Shown here: positions 10,669 through 23,172 of the stretch, piece after piece | Layout: each line of letters starts with the position of its first letter | How positions within the stretch are numbered: position 1 is the first letter of the stretch | Assembly: GCA_023678885.1 (NCBI GenBank) | Contig: CM043009.1 | Span: forward strand, 13,447,117 to 13,511,116 | Source: Pogostemon cablin | Taxonomy: Eukaryota > Streptophyta > Magnoliopsida > Lamiales > Lamiaceae | DNA: 64,000 bases | Direction of reading: 5' to 3' | Program-made: the position numbers and the translations under genes | Notes under the pieces: model-generated | Databases searched by the model: none | Seen by the model: the letters and a program-made list of their open reading frames with translations, nothing else | Told to the model about the DNA's origin: nothing

Positions 10669-11881
10669 TGATAGCTCATTTTCTCAACGCACAATTAATC
10701 CCCTAGTATAAAGGATATCAATTGTAGTCTCGAAAGGTGACCAAGTGAATATCGAACCCAAAGGACGGATAATGTCAATTTAATTATATTCTAGTATATT
10801 AAGCCTATATTGGAAAATATGATGATGTGATTTGTGATTAAGTAACAAATAATTATGAAATAACAAGTAAAATAAATAACAGCAAAGATAATGGAGTTGT
10901 GATTAAATAAGAAAGTAGGTAGTTCTACAGATTATCCAGTTCCACTTATTAATTCATCTTCCGTGTGACGGTGTCCGACTCTGCCTTGTAATTTATGGAC
11001 ACATCACTAAACCATGCAAATTCACTCTATAGACACAAGTAAACATGCGTATGCCACGTGTGAATATCCTCGGAGTAAGAGATATAATTCATCCCCCTTT
11101 CTAGGTACTATCAATATCAATTATTTCCCATGCAATTAGTACTCTAACCTGATATGATCTCCCTTTATAGGTACTATGAAGTTATACTCTTTATCCTACT
11201 TATTAACTTTAGAATATGATTCAATTAACAAGTATTCATATAAGATAGTTCTAATTAGACTTCGGAATCCCTTCATTTAGAATTATAACCTAAAACCCTG
11301 CTCAGCAGTGAACGCACTCAATCAATAACCAAGTTATGTATTCAGACTCTACATAACAGTTAATGATCCACAAAAACACCGTGAGTATGGATTAAAAAAT
11401 GCACAATCCTATACAAAATAAACCACAAGTAGTGTTGTACGGAGTTTACACATGAAAGACAATTTAACTCATTAAACCTTCATAATCCTAGAACTACCAA
11501 AGAAGCTCTACTCCATGATTGATCTAAGAACAATCATGGTTAATTGAAATGATCTTACTTGAAGATCCATGAATCTCCAGCAAATCAAGGTTGAAATGAT
11601 CTTACTTGAATCTCCATGTTTACAATCCTCCTCCTCATCTTCTTGCTGGTTTGTAGCCCACTTCTTGCTACTTGCTGCCCCTTGCAGCTTGCTGCTCTTG
11701 CAACACCTCCCTACTGCACCTCTACATGATTTTTTCCTCTATTGTCCCCTTTCTTCTTGCAGCTGTATCCCTTTTATTCTTGCTGCCAAATGTAGCTCCA
11801 CATGCAGCTACCCCTCTTTGTTTGCTGTCCATATTGCTCCTCTATCCTTTGTCCCCTCTTTTGTGCTGTCTTTGTAGCTCT
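10669..11881 (-). mobile_element. Gypsy-A 3' LTR, outer part
   Basis: It aligns throughout with 39523-40730, with roughly 5 % difference by eye. Interrupted by Copia-A at 11881/11882. The text around 11600-11880 is rich in CTTGCTG and CTGCAGC words. Open frames there are not real genes. Confidence 0.9.
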
Positions 11882-13275
11882 TGTTGGCATTCGATCGTTT
11901 GGTTAACGTGACCCATTAGGGTTCCATGTATTTCTAACAAGCAGCGGAAGCAAGTAAACATGAAACGCATTACCTTTCACCAAGGGTTGATGTAGAGGTT
12001 GAATTCTCGCTGGCAGTCTGCGCAGTCCCACGAGAATAGCCATAAGTTCCTCTTCTGATGTCGGAATTGAGTGATCTTTATGCTCAGACGATCCTCTCTT
12101 CGTCGGCTTTCCATCAGTATATAATACATCAAAATCGAAGAACTGTACGATTTTATATGAATTTTGGAACATGACGAACTGCAGCAGCAAACGACCTTCC
12201 GGTCTTCTGCTGTATGTCCCAAGTCCGATCTCGACGTCGTGTGGGCGACGATCTACGAGACCTACTCAATCTGCTCTCAACCCTCATCACACGTGAATAA
12301 TGAATTAGATTAGATTAGGGTTCCAGATAAGCTGAGGTGACTTATATACATGGGCTACAGCAGGGACCAGGAGGAGAAATTGGGTTGGGCCTCCATTGGG
12401 CTTAAGTATCCAAGCTTAGCCCAAAGCTTATACTTAAGTCCAATAATAATAATATATTCCACTAAAATATTATTACTGCACTACCATACCAATCCCAAAA
12501 TTACGTTTTGGGCTCCTTCTTATTATGAGCCCGTTAGTCTCCCCATGTTTAAGATATACAATGTCCATTAATTAATTTAAGTTACTGACAACTCAATTAA
12601 TTAATATCTCATCCAAAAGTAGTACCACTCAACCTCATTATCATGCCGGAATAAATTCCACCTGCAGGGTTTACATGATAATCCTTATGAGCTCCTCAAG
12701 GGGACATCATCAACCTATGACGGACACGGATTCCTTCTACAATCAACAGCACACCATAGAGACAGCACTACTTCCCAACTCACCGAGTTTATTGATTTAA
12801 TTGCATGTAAATCTCACCCATTGATGAATCAAAGAAATACATACTGCCCTATGTGTCGAGGTTATTGTATAGGGATTAAGAGCACGAACATCCATAATAA
12901 CTGAGATCAAGTTCTCCTATAAGTCAGTATAAATCGAACGATCTCAAGCGGTCCTACTCAATACACACAAGTGCACTAATGTGATTCTATAGCCAAGACA
13001 AGCTAATACCAAACCACACTACAACCATCCCGATAGAGAGTCCCCGTCTATCTCGATTGTGAGCATCTGTTTATACTTTATAAGGAAACCGATAATATGA
13101 TCTTCCGCATGTTGTCGCACAACATATTATCTACAGTATAAAATAAGTGGACTATTGCATCGAACATATAAATAAATTATAAGATGCAATCATTTGATCA
13201 TATGATTCTCATTTCAAATTAATTGTTATAACATTGTTCATACAAAAAACTAGACTTTTAGTATACAATCCAACA
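11882..13275 (-). repeat. Copia-A 3' LTR
   Basis: The copy is 1394 bp long and nearly identical to 18713-20105. It holds the block ATTGAGTGATCTTTATGCTC at about 12065, shared with other LTRs of the window, and a minus-strand TATATAAG at 12341-12348. Confidence 0.93.
12341..12348 (-). promoter_or_regulatory. Copia-A 3' LTR TATA box
   Basis: TATATAAG on the minus strand, duplicated exactly in the 5' LTR at 19171-19178, which would be the promoter-active copy. Confidence 0.5.
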
Positions 13276-13290
13276 ATCTCCCACTTATAC
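13276..13290 (-). promoter_or_regulatory. Copia-A polypurine tract
   Basis: On the minus strand GTATAAGTGGGAGAT ends exactly at the start of the 3' LTR. This is a common Copia configuration. Confidence 0.85.
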
Positions 13291-14760
13291 TAAAAGACTA
13301 TGCTGTCATGTCTTCCGCCATACATCTGATTTCCACTCCCACTACACGACCATCAAAAGCTCTCGCCTTAAGGTCCTTGTAAATGAATTTACTAGGTTAT
13401 CATCCGATGCAATCTAGGTGACAACAACCTTCCCCTCATCATATGATTTCTCGTAACAGGTGGTACTCGCGCTCCATGTGTTTAATTTCCTTATGGGCTC
13501 GTGATTCCTTCAAGTTTGCAACTGCACCAATATCATCAATATAAATTGTGATATCCTTGGGCAAACTTAGAAACACTTCGAAGTCCATCTTGAAGTTTCT
13601 AGAGTCATACAGATACTTTGGCAGCCTCATAGGCTCCAATTTATCATCTTTCCATGATGGAGTCCGGAGTCTGAAATATATTTCTATATAACACTCCTCC
13701 ACATTATGACTCAACTTCCTAAAATTAAACGCATAACCTTTGAGATGGATTTACTGCCGTCCCTATCTGATTTGAAAAATCTGAATCTATGTAACCCATA
13801 AGAATCAGTGAATCTGTTCGGTAATCCCACATATAGTTTCTAGTCCTTTTCAGGTACATAAGTATATGTCTTACCACAGTTCAACATTCTTATTTTGGGT
13901 TACCTTGATACCCACTGTTCATGCCATCGGCAAAACAGATATCCAATCTCGTGCATAGCATTCCTTAGATTAAGCTTCCTCATTTGCCGAAGCATAAGGA
14001 ACCGCTTTCATCTTCTTTATCTACTTTTGTGTCACAAGACACATTCACTTAGATAAATTCACATGCTAAACGAGTAAGGATCGTATCATTATATGAAACT
14101 TGAGATAAGTATAACATCCTTTCTTGTGATCCGTATTACCGTGATCAAAAGGATATTTTTGCTCTTCTTAAGTCCTTCATCTCATACCGCTTTATCAACC
14201 ATACCCATACGCCCGACAATACTCTTTCATTATCTCCAATGAGCAATATATCATCTACGATAGTACAAGAAATACCACCACGTTTCCATCACTCTTTTCA
14301 ATACACAAGACCCATCCGATCATTGATTAGATCCATGTCACTGGATTACCTCATCAAAACGGATGTTTCATGATCTTGAAGCTTGTTTTAGTCCATTAAT
14401 GGACACTTTTAAGCTTCCTATCACAGTGCTCTTAGCTCTTTGCAATGAATCACTCTGGTTGCTTCACATAGATGTTTTCCTCAAGATTTCCAATCAGGAA
14501 AGCTGTCTTGACATCTATTTGCTATCCCTCATATTTCATATGAGTAGCAACAGATAAAAGAGTCCGGATCAACATAAGCATAGCTACTGGCGAACAGGTT
14601 TTCTCATAATCGAACCCTTTCTTTCTGAGTATACCTTTTCCCAACAAGCTTTACTTCTAAGGTTTTCACCTTACCGTATGATCCTCTTTTATTTTGTATG
14701 ACCACTTCCAATGGTTTTCACACCATCCGTGGTTCTACAATTATCCAGATCTTATTTAGA
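13291..14760 (-). pseudogene. Copia-A RNase H and reverse transcriptase remnants
   Basis: The open piece 13439-13714 ends NLKESRAHKEIKHMEREYH, the C-terminal RNase H region of Copia pol (family form: KEPRSH..RTKHI...YH). RT lies to the right. The catalytic YVDD site falls at about 14250-14265, where a one-base deletion relative to Copia-C (which reads LYVDDILLIG) breaks the frame inside the motif. Many other stops are present. The damage cannot postdate insertion, because the LTRs differ by only about 0.5 %. The copy was probably mobilised by enzymes from another element. Confidence 0.75.
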
Positions 14761-16990
14761 ATCTATTGATTCTATTTCAATATTTATTGCAATTTGTTAA
14801 GATTTCGCATTTCTATCTTGTAGTTCTTCGTCGTATTCGTGGGTTAACTCCATGTTTACTAGGGACCAAGCCTCACGACTCTCCCAAAACATATATCTAT
14901 CAGGATTTAGAACAACCCTCCCACTACGAGAAGACACTACACGCAATTGTGTATCAGATGTGACACGCGTCGCAGTTTACCTTGTGGTATATCCTCTTGT
15001 ACACTTGGTACTAATACTTTGTGTTTTCCTCTCACTTCCTTTAGAACAACTTATACATGGGTATTTGATTTATTACATAGTCCTTTTTTCAAAAATCTAG
15101 TGTTTATGTTAACAATCACTCTTCGATCTTGTGGACTAAATAAATCATCCTTCATTTTTTTAGGATATCCCACAAACAGAAAAACATTCTTACGAATTAC
15201 TGTTCCTAGGGCATATCCATAAAATGAATTTTAGTAATTCCAAATAATTCATCATCTATCTAATCACTACCATAAGAGTGCTATTCCTTCTATTCGTCAC
15301 ACCATTAAGGTGGGAAATTCATTTCCGAAGGTACCTTTCTCTTACTAGATTAGAAGACTCATTATTAATTACTATTTGTCGCATCCAGGGGATAAACATG
15401 ATTTAAGAGTGTACAAATTGTTCACCAACGTACCATAACAGATTACAACTCTATCATTCATTATAATGACCATGTCATTTAAATGAAATGGAGTATCCAT
15501 CTATTAATGCATAGAAACCGAAATCAAATTCTTTCTATGAAAATGTACGTAAAGACAATTTCATAAAATCAAACGTCTACTCATATCATTTAGTAAATAG
15601 ACAACTCCCACTGCAATAGCCACTACTCTTGTAGTTTTACCCATGTCATAATAATCTTATCCTCACTTAGTAATAAACATTTAGTGATTCCAGTATCTAC
15701 ACACTTCGTGTCAGTAAATGCCATCACTAATTATGTTTTAAACAACTAGTGAATAAGATATAAAACTTGTTCACATTATGATGAAAATGGCTTTCCTTTG
15801 CCACATGTTTTGCCAGAAGTTTTCCACCATATACATCCTATTGTAATTCAGGTGGAACTTACTCAAAAACATCTAGGCAATTCACAAAGAATTAAATTGA
15901 TCTAGGTTTCCCTTCAATTTATACTCCATCCTTTCCCAATTCATTCATCAAATTAAATCATGATCTTCTGCCTTTTAACTTACTCAAGTATCCGAAGAGT
16001 TACATGAGACCATCATATTTCTATGAACCTCTCATCTCTTCACTAGAGACTTTAATAGGCATCATGAGACGTCCCTTGTGAGAACACACGTGTATTTTCT
16101 TAAGCAGTAAAATTCAAAACCAAGATTCTTTTCTAATCATCTAATTTTGGACCAGTAAATATAATTTCTTTTAGTCAACAATAAGCGAGATAAAACCATT
16201 TGAAATTACAGAGAATCATAAATAAATATACCGATCAAATCTTCGAATTTTATCCTTTTATATTGATTCCCTCAAAACTATATAAAAATAAAATTCACCG
16301 ACATCTCAAGCACCGTGAGTCTGCAAGCCACGTTAGTGTGGACGTTTACAAACCCAAACATTTACAAGAGAAGGTTTTACCCATTAATTTCATTTGTCAA
16401 CCTAACTTTATGACAAAATAATTAATAGTCGGTTCCTCTTTAGCCATGCAAATAATAGCAGTGACTCCGTTGGGGAGGATACTAATTATTTACACCTAAG
16501 TGTACACCATTATTTGATCCCAAGTCCACTGCGCGAGCTTGTGTGCCTTACAGTTGGAGAAGTACACACGCGCTCGGATAGCTTCCTACAATCATCAATT
16601 ATAAGTTTGTACCAGTGAGCCCCACATAAACTCATCCGTTAGGGAGGAAGGCCTATTGCCAACACGCAAGTTCATGTGCCACATTACAAACAATAATTAT
16701 GTAATGAAGTCTGTACCAGTGATCCGTGAATAAACTCATCCGTTAGGGAGGAAGGCCTATTGCCAACACGCAAGTTTACTCACATCACTTACAAACCAAT
16801 AATGGAGGCAGCGGGAATTTTTACCAATCCCCTCTCCCACTTAGTTATTTAAGACCGAGGGTTTTTACATGCATATGATATTCATAATAAAATACGCAAC
16901 GCTAGCATGCTTCTATTACGGCACATAAGACAGTAAATCACATAGAGTCATGCATACATATATAACAATAATCAATAATTAAATCAATCA
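14761..16990 (-). pseudogene. Copia-A integrase, protease and gag remnants
   Basis: Collinear with Copia-B 25800-28340 and Copia-C 49090-51154, but no long frame survives. Relative to Copia-B it lacks about 340 bp of the integrase region: the text jumps near 15310 from the counterpart of Copia-B 26300 to that of 26655. Domain borders are inferred from Copia-B and are approximate. Confidence 0.6.
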
Positions 16991-17050
16991 TTAACAGTTA
17001 TATATCAGCGAATTCGATTGTTCGCCACCAGGCACGAATATCAGCAAAGA

Positions 17051-17260
17051 CTTCCAGACTATCAAATTTTTGAAATTTCCAGATTGTCCAATTTTCGAAA
17101 CCATCGATATCGACCGTCGATATCGTCCAGATTATCAAAATCATCGATATCGACTAGATTATCAAATATTCGAAAAACATCAAGATTATCAACATTCCAA
17201 AACTATCGATATCGATCGTCATATCGTCTAGATTATCAAAATCATCGATATCGACGAGCA
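17051..17260. repeat. ATCGATATCGAC palindrome cluster in the Copia-A leader
   Basis: Five copies of the self-complementary core CGATATCG with shared flanks such as AGATTATCAAA, at irregular spacing. It lies past the point (about 17005) where the three Copia copies stop resembling one another. Confidence 0.75.
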
Positions 17261-17262
17261 AC

Positions 17263-17702
17263 CATATATAACAATAATAGATAATTAAATCAATTATGTC
17301 AGTTATATATTAGCCATTAGGAATCAATTCAACATCCATATATAACAATAATAGACAATCAATTATAGCAGTTATATATTAGGAATTAATTCGACATCCA
17401 TATATGACAATAATAGATTATTAAATCAATTATAGCAGTCATATATTAGGAATTAATTCGACATCCATATATAACAATAATATACAATCTATTATGGCAG
17501 TTATATATTAGGAATTAATTTTCCTAAAATTGGATGTCTTATCCAACACTCTAGCAATACATGCATATAATATACCAAATATAATACGCAATCTAGCATG
17601 CTTCTATATAAGACAATAAATCATAGAGATCAGGCATCCATATATATATATATATAACAATAATAGACAATTAAATCAATTATGACAGTTATATATATTA
17701 GG
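17263..17702. repeat. Tandem repeats of about 65 bp in the Copia-A leader
   Basis: Four adjacent copies start CATATATAACAATAATAGA near 17263, 17336, 17398 and 17465, each ending TATATATTAGGAATTAATTC or a close variant. A fifth copy with a longer TA run is at about 17638-17702, and a related copy lies at 16953-17008. Confidence 0.8.
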
Positions 17703-17965
17703 AATAAAAACGCCTCTAAATTTTAATGTCTTGTCCGACACTCCTACTGTGGAATCGATGCCTTACGCAACAAGCAGGATTGCTTGTGCCCCAAGACGTC
17801 CATCGTCATATCCCACCGCCAATTATGTCAGGGAGCGCCCCAAGTGCCTTGACAAGCGCCCCTCGCCCGGACTGTCGCTCGTCCAAGGGCCTACTTGCAT
17901 GGAACCAAGTTCAGCCCAACGCGCAACACCAAACTACACCAACTATCGTTCGTAGTTCGAAACTG

Positions 17966-18410
17966 AAAGAACCTCAGAATCCAATCTCCACCGTCCAGAA
18001 TCTACTACTATAAGTTTTAAACATTCTATCCAAATTACAGATCGATCCAACGGTTATTTTGTGAGAAATGGCTCTTTTCTCTCGACTGCACAAAACAGAA
18101 TCGCCCAAATATCTGCTTCTGTTTTCAGCGTACTCCCAGCAAGAAAAGGCTCCAAATTCGATCTCCACTGTTCAGAATGTACATCCACAAGGTCTGAACG
18201 TGCTGACCAAATTAAAGCTTGATCCAACAATTAGTTTGTCAGAAACGGCACTTTTCCCTCGACTGCGCAAAACAGAATTGCCCAAATATCTGCTCCTGTT
18301 TTCAGCGTACTCCCAGCAAGAAAAGGCTCCAAATTCGATCTCCACCATTCAGAATGTACATCCACAAGGTCTGAACGTGTTGACCAAATTACAGCTCAAT
18401 CCGACCGTTG
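17966..18410. repeat. 177-bp tandem repeats in the Copia-A leader
   Basis: Two strong copies start at 18064 and 18241, and a diverged partial copy precedes them from about 17966. The frame at 18068-18568 (plus) runs through the repeat because 177 is a multiple of 3. It has no recognisable domain and lies antisense to the element. Confidence 0.85.
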
Positions 18411-18698
18411 AAACTCTGGTTATTGTCTCTGCAATATCACTACGCTGGATTTTCTCTCAAAAGCGTGATTCTATTTTTGCCCTCTCTTTCTACCTTGCAT
18501 GTGAAATTGACGAACAGTTTTCGTCGAATCCTCTCACACACAACCATGGACGAATAGATATGATATAGGGTATATATTACATAGGGATATTCTTGGTTTG
18601 CGCAATAAAACCAAAACCCTAAACATGTGATCCTAATTCCAAAAAATTAATCACATAAACCCTAGCCTAACGTGTCAAGCTTCACCACGAAACCGAAG

Positions 18699-18710
18699 CT
18701 CTGATACCAA
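18699..18710 (-). promoter_or_regulatory. Copia-A primer binding site
   Basis: On the minus strand TGGTATCAGAGC, the site complementary to the 3' end of initiator tRNA-Met used by most plant Copia elements. It lies 2 bp after the 5' LTR. Confidence 0.95.
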
Positions 18711-18712
18711 TT

Positions 18713-20105
18713 GTTGGCATTCGATCGTTTGGTTAACGTGACCCGTTAGGGTTCCATGTATTTCTAACAAGCAGCGAAAGCAAGTAAACATGAAACGCAT
18801 TACCTTTCACCAAGGGTTGATGTAGAGGTTAAATTCTCGCTGGCAGTCTGCGCAGTCCCACGAGAATAGCCATAAGTTCCTCTTCTGATGTCGGAATTGA
18901 GTGATCTTTATGCTCAGACGATCCTCTCTTCGACGGCTTTCCATCAGTATATAATACATTAAAATCGAAGAACTGTACGATTTTATATGAATTTTGGAAC
19001 ATGACGAACTGCAGCAGCAAACGACCTTCCGGTCTTCTGCTGTATGTCCCAAGTCCGATCTCGACGTCGTGTGGGCGACGATCTACGAGACCTACTCAAT
19101 CTGCTCTCAACCCTCATCACACGTGAATAATGAATTAGATTAGATTAGGGTTCCAGATAAGCTGAGGTGACTTATATACATGGGCTACAGCAGGGACCAG
19201 GAGGAGAAATTGGGTTGGGCCTCCATTGGGCTTAAGTATCCAAGCTTAGCCCAAAGCTTATACTTAAGTCCAATAATAATAATATATTCCACTAAAATAT
19301 TATTACTGCACTACCATACCAATCCCAAAATTACGTTTTGGGCTCCTTCTTATTATGAGCCCGTTAGTCTCCCCATGTTTAAGATATACAATGTCCATTA
19401 ATTAATTTAAGTTACTGACAACTCAATTAATTAATATCTCATCCAAGAGTAGTACCACTCAACCTCATTATCATGCCGGAATAAATTCCACCTGCAGGGT
19501 TTACATGATAATCCTTATGAGCTCCTCAAGGGGACATCATCAACCTATGACGGACACGGATTCCTTCTACAATCAACAGCACACCATAGAGACAGCACTA
19601 CTTCCCAACTCACCGAGTTTATTGATTTAATTGCATGTAAATCTCACCCATTGATGAATCAAAGAAATACATACTGCCCTATGTGTCGAGGTTATTGTAT
19701 AGGGATTAAGAGCACGAACATCCATAATAACTGAGATCAAGTTCTCCTATAAGTCAGTATAAATCGAACGATCTCAAGCGGTCCTACTCAATACACACAA
19801 GTGCACTAATGTGATTCTATAGCCAAGACAAGCTAATACCAAACCACACTACAACCATCCCGATAGAGAGTCCCCGTCTATCTCGATTGTGAGCATCTGT
19901 TTATACTTTATAAGGAAACCGATAATATGATCTTCCGCATGTTGTCGCACAACATATTATCTACAGTATAAAGTAAGTGGACTATTGCATCGAACATATA
20001 AATAAATTATAAGATGCAATCATTTGATCATATGATTCTCATTTCAAATTAATTGTTATAACATTGTTCATACAAAAAACTAGACTTTTAGTATACAATC
20101 CAACA
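18713..20105 (-). repeat. Copia-A 5' LTR
   Basis: The copy is 1393 bp long with TGTTGG/CCAACA ends. Differences from the 3' LTR include A/G near 18755, G/A near 18778, T/A near 18933 and A/G near 19974. Confidence 0.93.
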
Positions 20106-20765
20106 CTTTCTAACTCTCCTCCTTGTTTTCTATGCTTTAGAAATCTATTATATGTTATGTGCTTCATGTGTTCCATGTGGATTGTGCACTACTTTCCCAC
20201 TTGCTCATGTGTGCACTACTTTCCCACTAGCTAATGTGTTCCATGTAGATTGTGCACTTAATAAACAGGTCAAATTAAGTCCCAGACACTCAATTCGACC
20301 AACAAAGCAGGTCGAATTGATTTCTCCAGGTCGAATTGGAGGTCGAATTGGCAATTCGACCTTGATTCGACCAGATGACCAAGTTGAATTGGAGTGACGA
20401 GGTCAAATTAGAATCTCTGCCAATCAATTCGACCTTGATTCGACCTGATGCCCAGGTTGAATTCCCTTGTCGAGGTCGAATCCACCTTCTGCTCGTGTCC
20501 TGCCTCCAATTCGACCATCAAGCCTGGTCGAATTGACCTCCTTTTGGTCGAATTGGACTCCTGCTTCGCCTAAACGGATGGCTTCGATTTCCTTTCTTCA
20601 GTTTCCAACACTTCCATTCTGATTTCCTGCGAAAAACTACTCAAAACGACTTCAATAACAACTGATTCGTGACTTAACATAATATATATTGGTTAATTAC
20701 AACCTTTAAACACCTCATAATAGCACAAATTCAGGTGCAAGATTCGTGAATTTACACACTCATCA
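20106..20765 (-). mobile_element. Gypsy-A 3' LTR, inner part
   Basis: It resumes the LTR after Copia-A (CTTTCTAACTCTCC as at 40729) and ends ACACTCATCA, followed by the polypurine tract. Confidence 0.9.
20264..20560. repeat. AATTCGACC/GGTCGAATT hairpin array, Gypsy-A 3' LTR
   Basis: About fifteen words. The best single hairpin has arms CAATTCGACCA (20507-20517) and TGGTCGAATTG (20525-20535) around a 7-base loop. The higher-order unit is two direct words, a short loop, two inverted words and a spacer of about 25 bp. Confidence 0.88.
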
Positions 20766-20776
20766 AACCCCCATAC
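20766..20776 (-). promoter_or_regulatory. Gypsy-A polypurine tract
   Basis: On the minus strand GTATGGGGGTT directly before the 3' LTR. Upstream lies TCTCGGGATGAGCAACAT, the Athila-like pre-PPT block. Confidence 0.8.
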
Positions 20777-22139
20777 TTACATGTTGCTCATCCCGAGACA
20801 ACGTAATCAAAACCAGGAGTCGTGCATATTCACTAAGATCACCAAGTACAACACATATTACACATGCAACTTCATCAATTAAAAACAAGTATTTCCTGCA
20901 TCATACATATCATTCATGCAAAACATCACTCAATCATATTACCATTTGGAGTACTAAGTCATCAAGCTCACAAGATAAGCGTTTATTCTCTCACTCAAGT
21001 GCTAATTGCACCTAACAGGTTAATATACACGCTCATACTCAATCCATATTTACTCGTAACCATAATCTTGGCAAGGGTCTCAAAAATCAATTCACAATCA
21101 AATCATGACTAGGATCACAAAGAACTTGTTTTTGGGTTGTAATGTTGGCTCTTTGGAAATGGCAGGAAAATTTAGATAAAGTGAGTCAACACTAGTAGAG
21201 AGTTACATTGGAGGTTCTTGCTTTCTTCACTCGGCTACATATTCTCCTCCAATTTCTTCTCTTGTACTTGCAGCTTTTGAATTTTCCTTCTCTTCCTTGC
21301 ATCAAAATCACTTTTCATTTGATAACTCGAGTACCGATTGCAGGCACTACCCTTTGTAAACAGCAATCGGGGTACCAGCTTCAGGCACTACCCCTAAATA
21401 AGTTTTAACCATACACTTCTCTTACTTTACTCAACCACATTCTATCTTCCTTCTTCCTCTTGCAACACTTATTCACCTCAACTCTCTACCAATGAATAGG
21501 GTATTTAAACAAAGCCCAAGTAAAGGTTAAATAAGGCTTTTTTATTCGGCTTGCTAAAGAAAAAGATTTTTAAGGCTCAAACGGGGCTACCAAAGGTATA
21601 CACAATCAATAGGAAATGTAAAATTTGGCTAAGTAACTCAAATAATCAAGAATGACCTAAGATTATATCCTAGTAATTCACCAATTGTAAATCTCACACA
21701 AGACTCCAAGCCAAGTTCTATAATACGTTCATATGAATGATTCTCTCTAGAATAAACTATCATGACCAAGCATGATTAAAAGGCTCAAATCCTTACATGG
21801 GTAAATAGAATCCTAAGTACTCCTCATAATACAAAATCAAGATCAATTTTACAAGAACTCTACATATTTAGCAATTTATTCATGCTCTCATAAATGAAAA
21901 TTAACACATTAACATATGAATGCACAAAATCCATGAACCCATAAATCAGATCAATCACACAAGCATCTCTACAAAACTAACTCAAGCATCATAGTCTACC
22001 CTCACAATCCATATCCAAGATGATCAAATATAGCAATATATTTCATGCCACTTGCACAAGAACACACCCAACCTATAAAGAGAAAAAGAAGAATGGAGAT
22101 GAGATGAATCAGAGAACATAAGAAAAACCTGCAGCTCTA
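20777..22139 (-). mobile_element. Gypsy-A non-coding 3' leader
   Basis: No coding frame on either strand. Large parts are conserved in Gypsy-B (52822-54060), including a twice-repeated GGTACC...GGCACTACCC module at 21329-21398. The conservation between elements whose coding parts differ suggests a cis role such as packaging or 3' processing, but this is inference. Confidence 0.75.
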
Positions 22140-23172
22140 CTCCTCCAGAGCATTATCATCCTCATCATCATCATCCTCACTCATCTCATCAAACCTCAGC
22201 TCCATAATCTGGTGTAGGTAACTGATGTGCCTATCCAGGTAGTCAACACGATCACTCACTCTACCAACCCACTCATCTATGGCCCTGTACCGATCATTAA
22301 GCATGGTGTAGTTGGCATTAGCGAGCGTCAGCAGCCTATTTGTCTCCTACTAATTCGCGCTGATTGTGGTCAAGTGCTCATTCAACAGGCGGAACTGCTC
22401 CCATGTATAATCATCTAATCCAGCCCACTGCTGCTGTCGTGGTATTGCCGGAATGGGGTGAGGCACACTCTCATATTGCTCTGGGATGTCCATCTCCTGA
22501 TGCTCGTCCTTGTCTCCATAATGATGTTGCTGCTGTGACTGCTATGGCGATGTCGGCCGGAACTCTCCTTGATCAACAATCCACTGCAGCTCCTCAACCA
22601 TACCGGCTGCACACATCCGGGCCACTGCCCTCTAGTCTCCTCTTGTCCGGATAGTAATGGACAGGCAGTGTGTCCTAATGAGCTCATCAACATGTTCCTC
22701 TCCTCACGAATGGTAGTCATGTCACTCACATCGAAGGGGAACATGAAATCAAAGGGCTTAGGTCCCCTCGCAAAGAACTAATCCCCATCTCGGAAATGCG
22801 CAAATCCTCCCTTCACATAAGAGAACATAACCAAATCAGGCTCTCCACGAATAGGTGTGATGTCGGTGAAGTCCATGCCATAATACTCAGCCACGATCGT
22901 AAGCAATCCTCTGATATTTACCTTATGCTATCCGTAGGTCCTAAACGGATTCAGCTGATATATAAAATACAAATCTAAATTGAACTTCACCACATTCAGC
23001 ATGCACTACAAAGCATATAGCTCTCCTCTCGACACACAGCTTCCCTCAGAGTGGGCAAACAGCGTGTTGCTCAACACTCTATCCATATATCGGAGCACTG
23101 GATTCTTGATCATAGAAGCACGAGCATCCTGCATCTTATAATCTACATCCTCCCTAAAAATCTCTCGCCAAA
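22140..23172 (-). pseudogene. Gypsy-A extra ORF after integrase, C-terminal part
   Basis: The minus-strand frames include NPVLRYMDRVLSNTLF followed by a Glu/Leu segment ending ELYAL. This matches the conserved 'NPVLRYLHRLxAxTxF' block I know from the ORF that follows pol in Athila elements, sometimes called env-like. The downstream frame 22415-22744 carries EERNMLMSSL. Several stops are present, and Copia-B splits the ORF at 23172/31254. I see no signal peptide or transmembrane segment in what remains, so the env-like label rests only on position and family. Confidence 0.65.

Larger units (their letters stand above)
11882..20105 (-). mobile_element. Copia-A: young, defective Ty1/Copia element
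   Basis: The 8.2-kb element has two LTRs (11882-13275 and 18713-20105) with about seven differences in 1.39 kb. Both run TGTTGG...CCAACA on the minus strand. A polypurine tract AGTGGGAGAT is at the left and an initiator-Met primer site at the right. Internal DNA keeps recognisable but broken Copia pol pieces. It sits in the Gypsy-A 3' LTR. Unlike the other insertions here, no 5-bp target duplication is visible: the flanks read GCTCT and CTTTC. Confidence 0.92.

Noticed and set aside
12350..12571. A 73-residue frame repeated at 19180-19401
   Set aside because: It lies in both Copia-A LTRs, on the strand opposite to the element, and has no recognisable domain.
18068..18568. A 166-residue plus-strand frame
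   Set aside because: It is produced by the 177-bp tandem repeat, whose length is a multiple of three, and it shows no domain.
20264..20560. Regularly spaced palindromic repeats that might suggest a CRISPR array
   Set aside because: Units and spacers are both repeated and diverged, the setting is a plant retrotransposon LTR, and no cas genes exist here.
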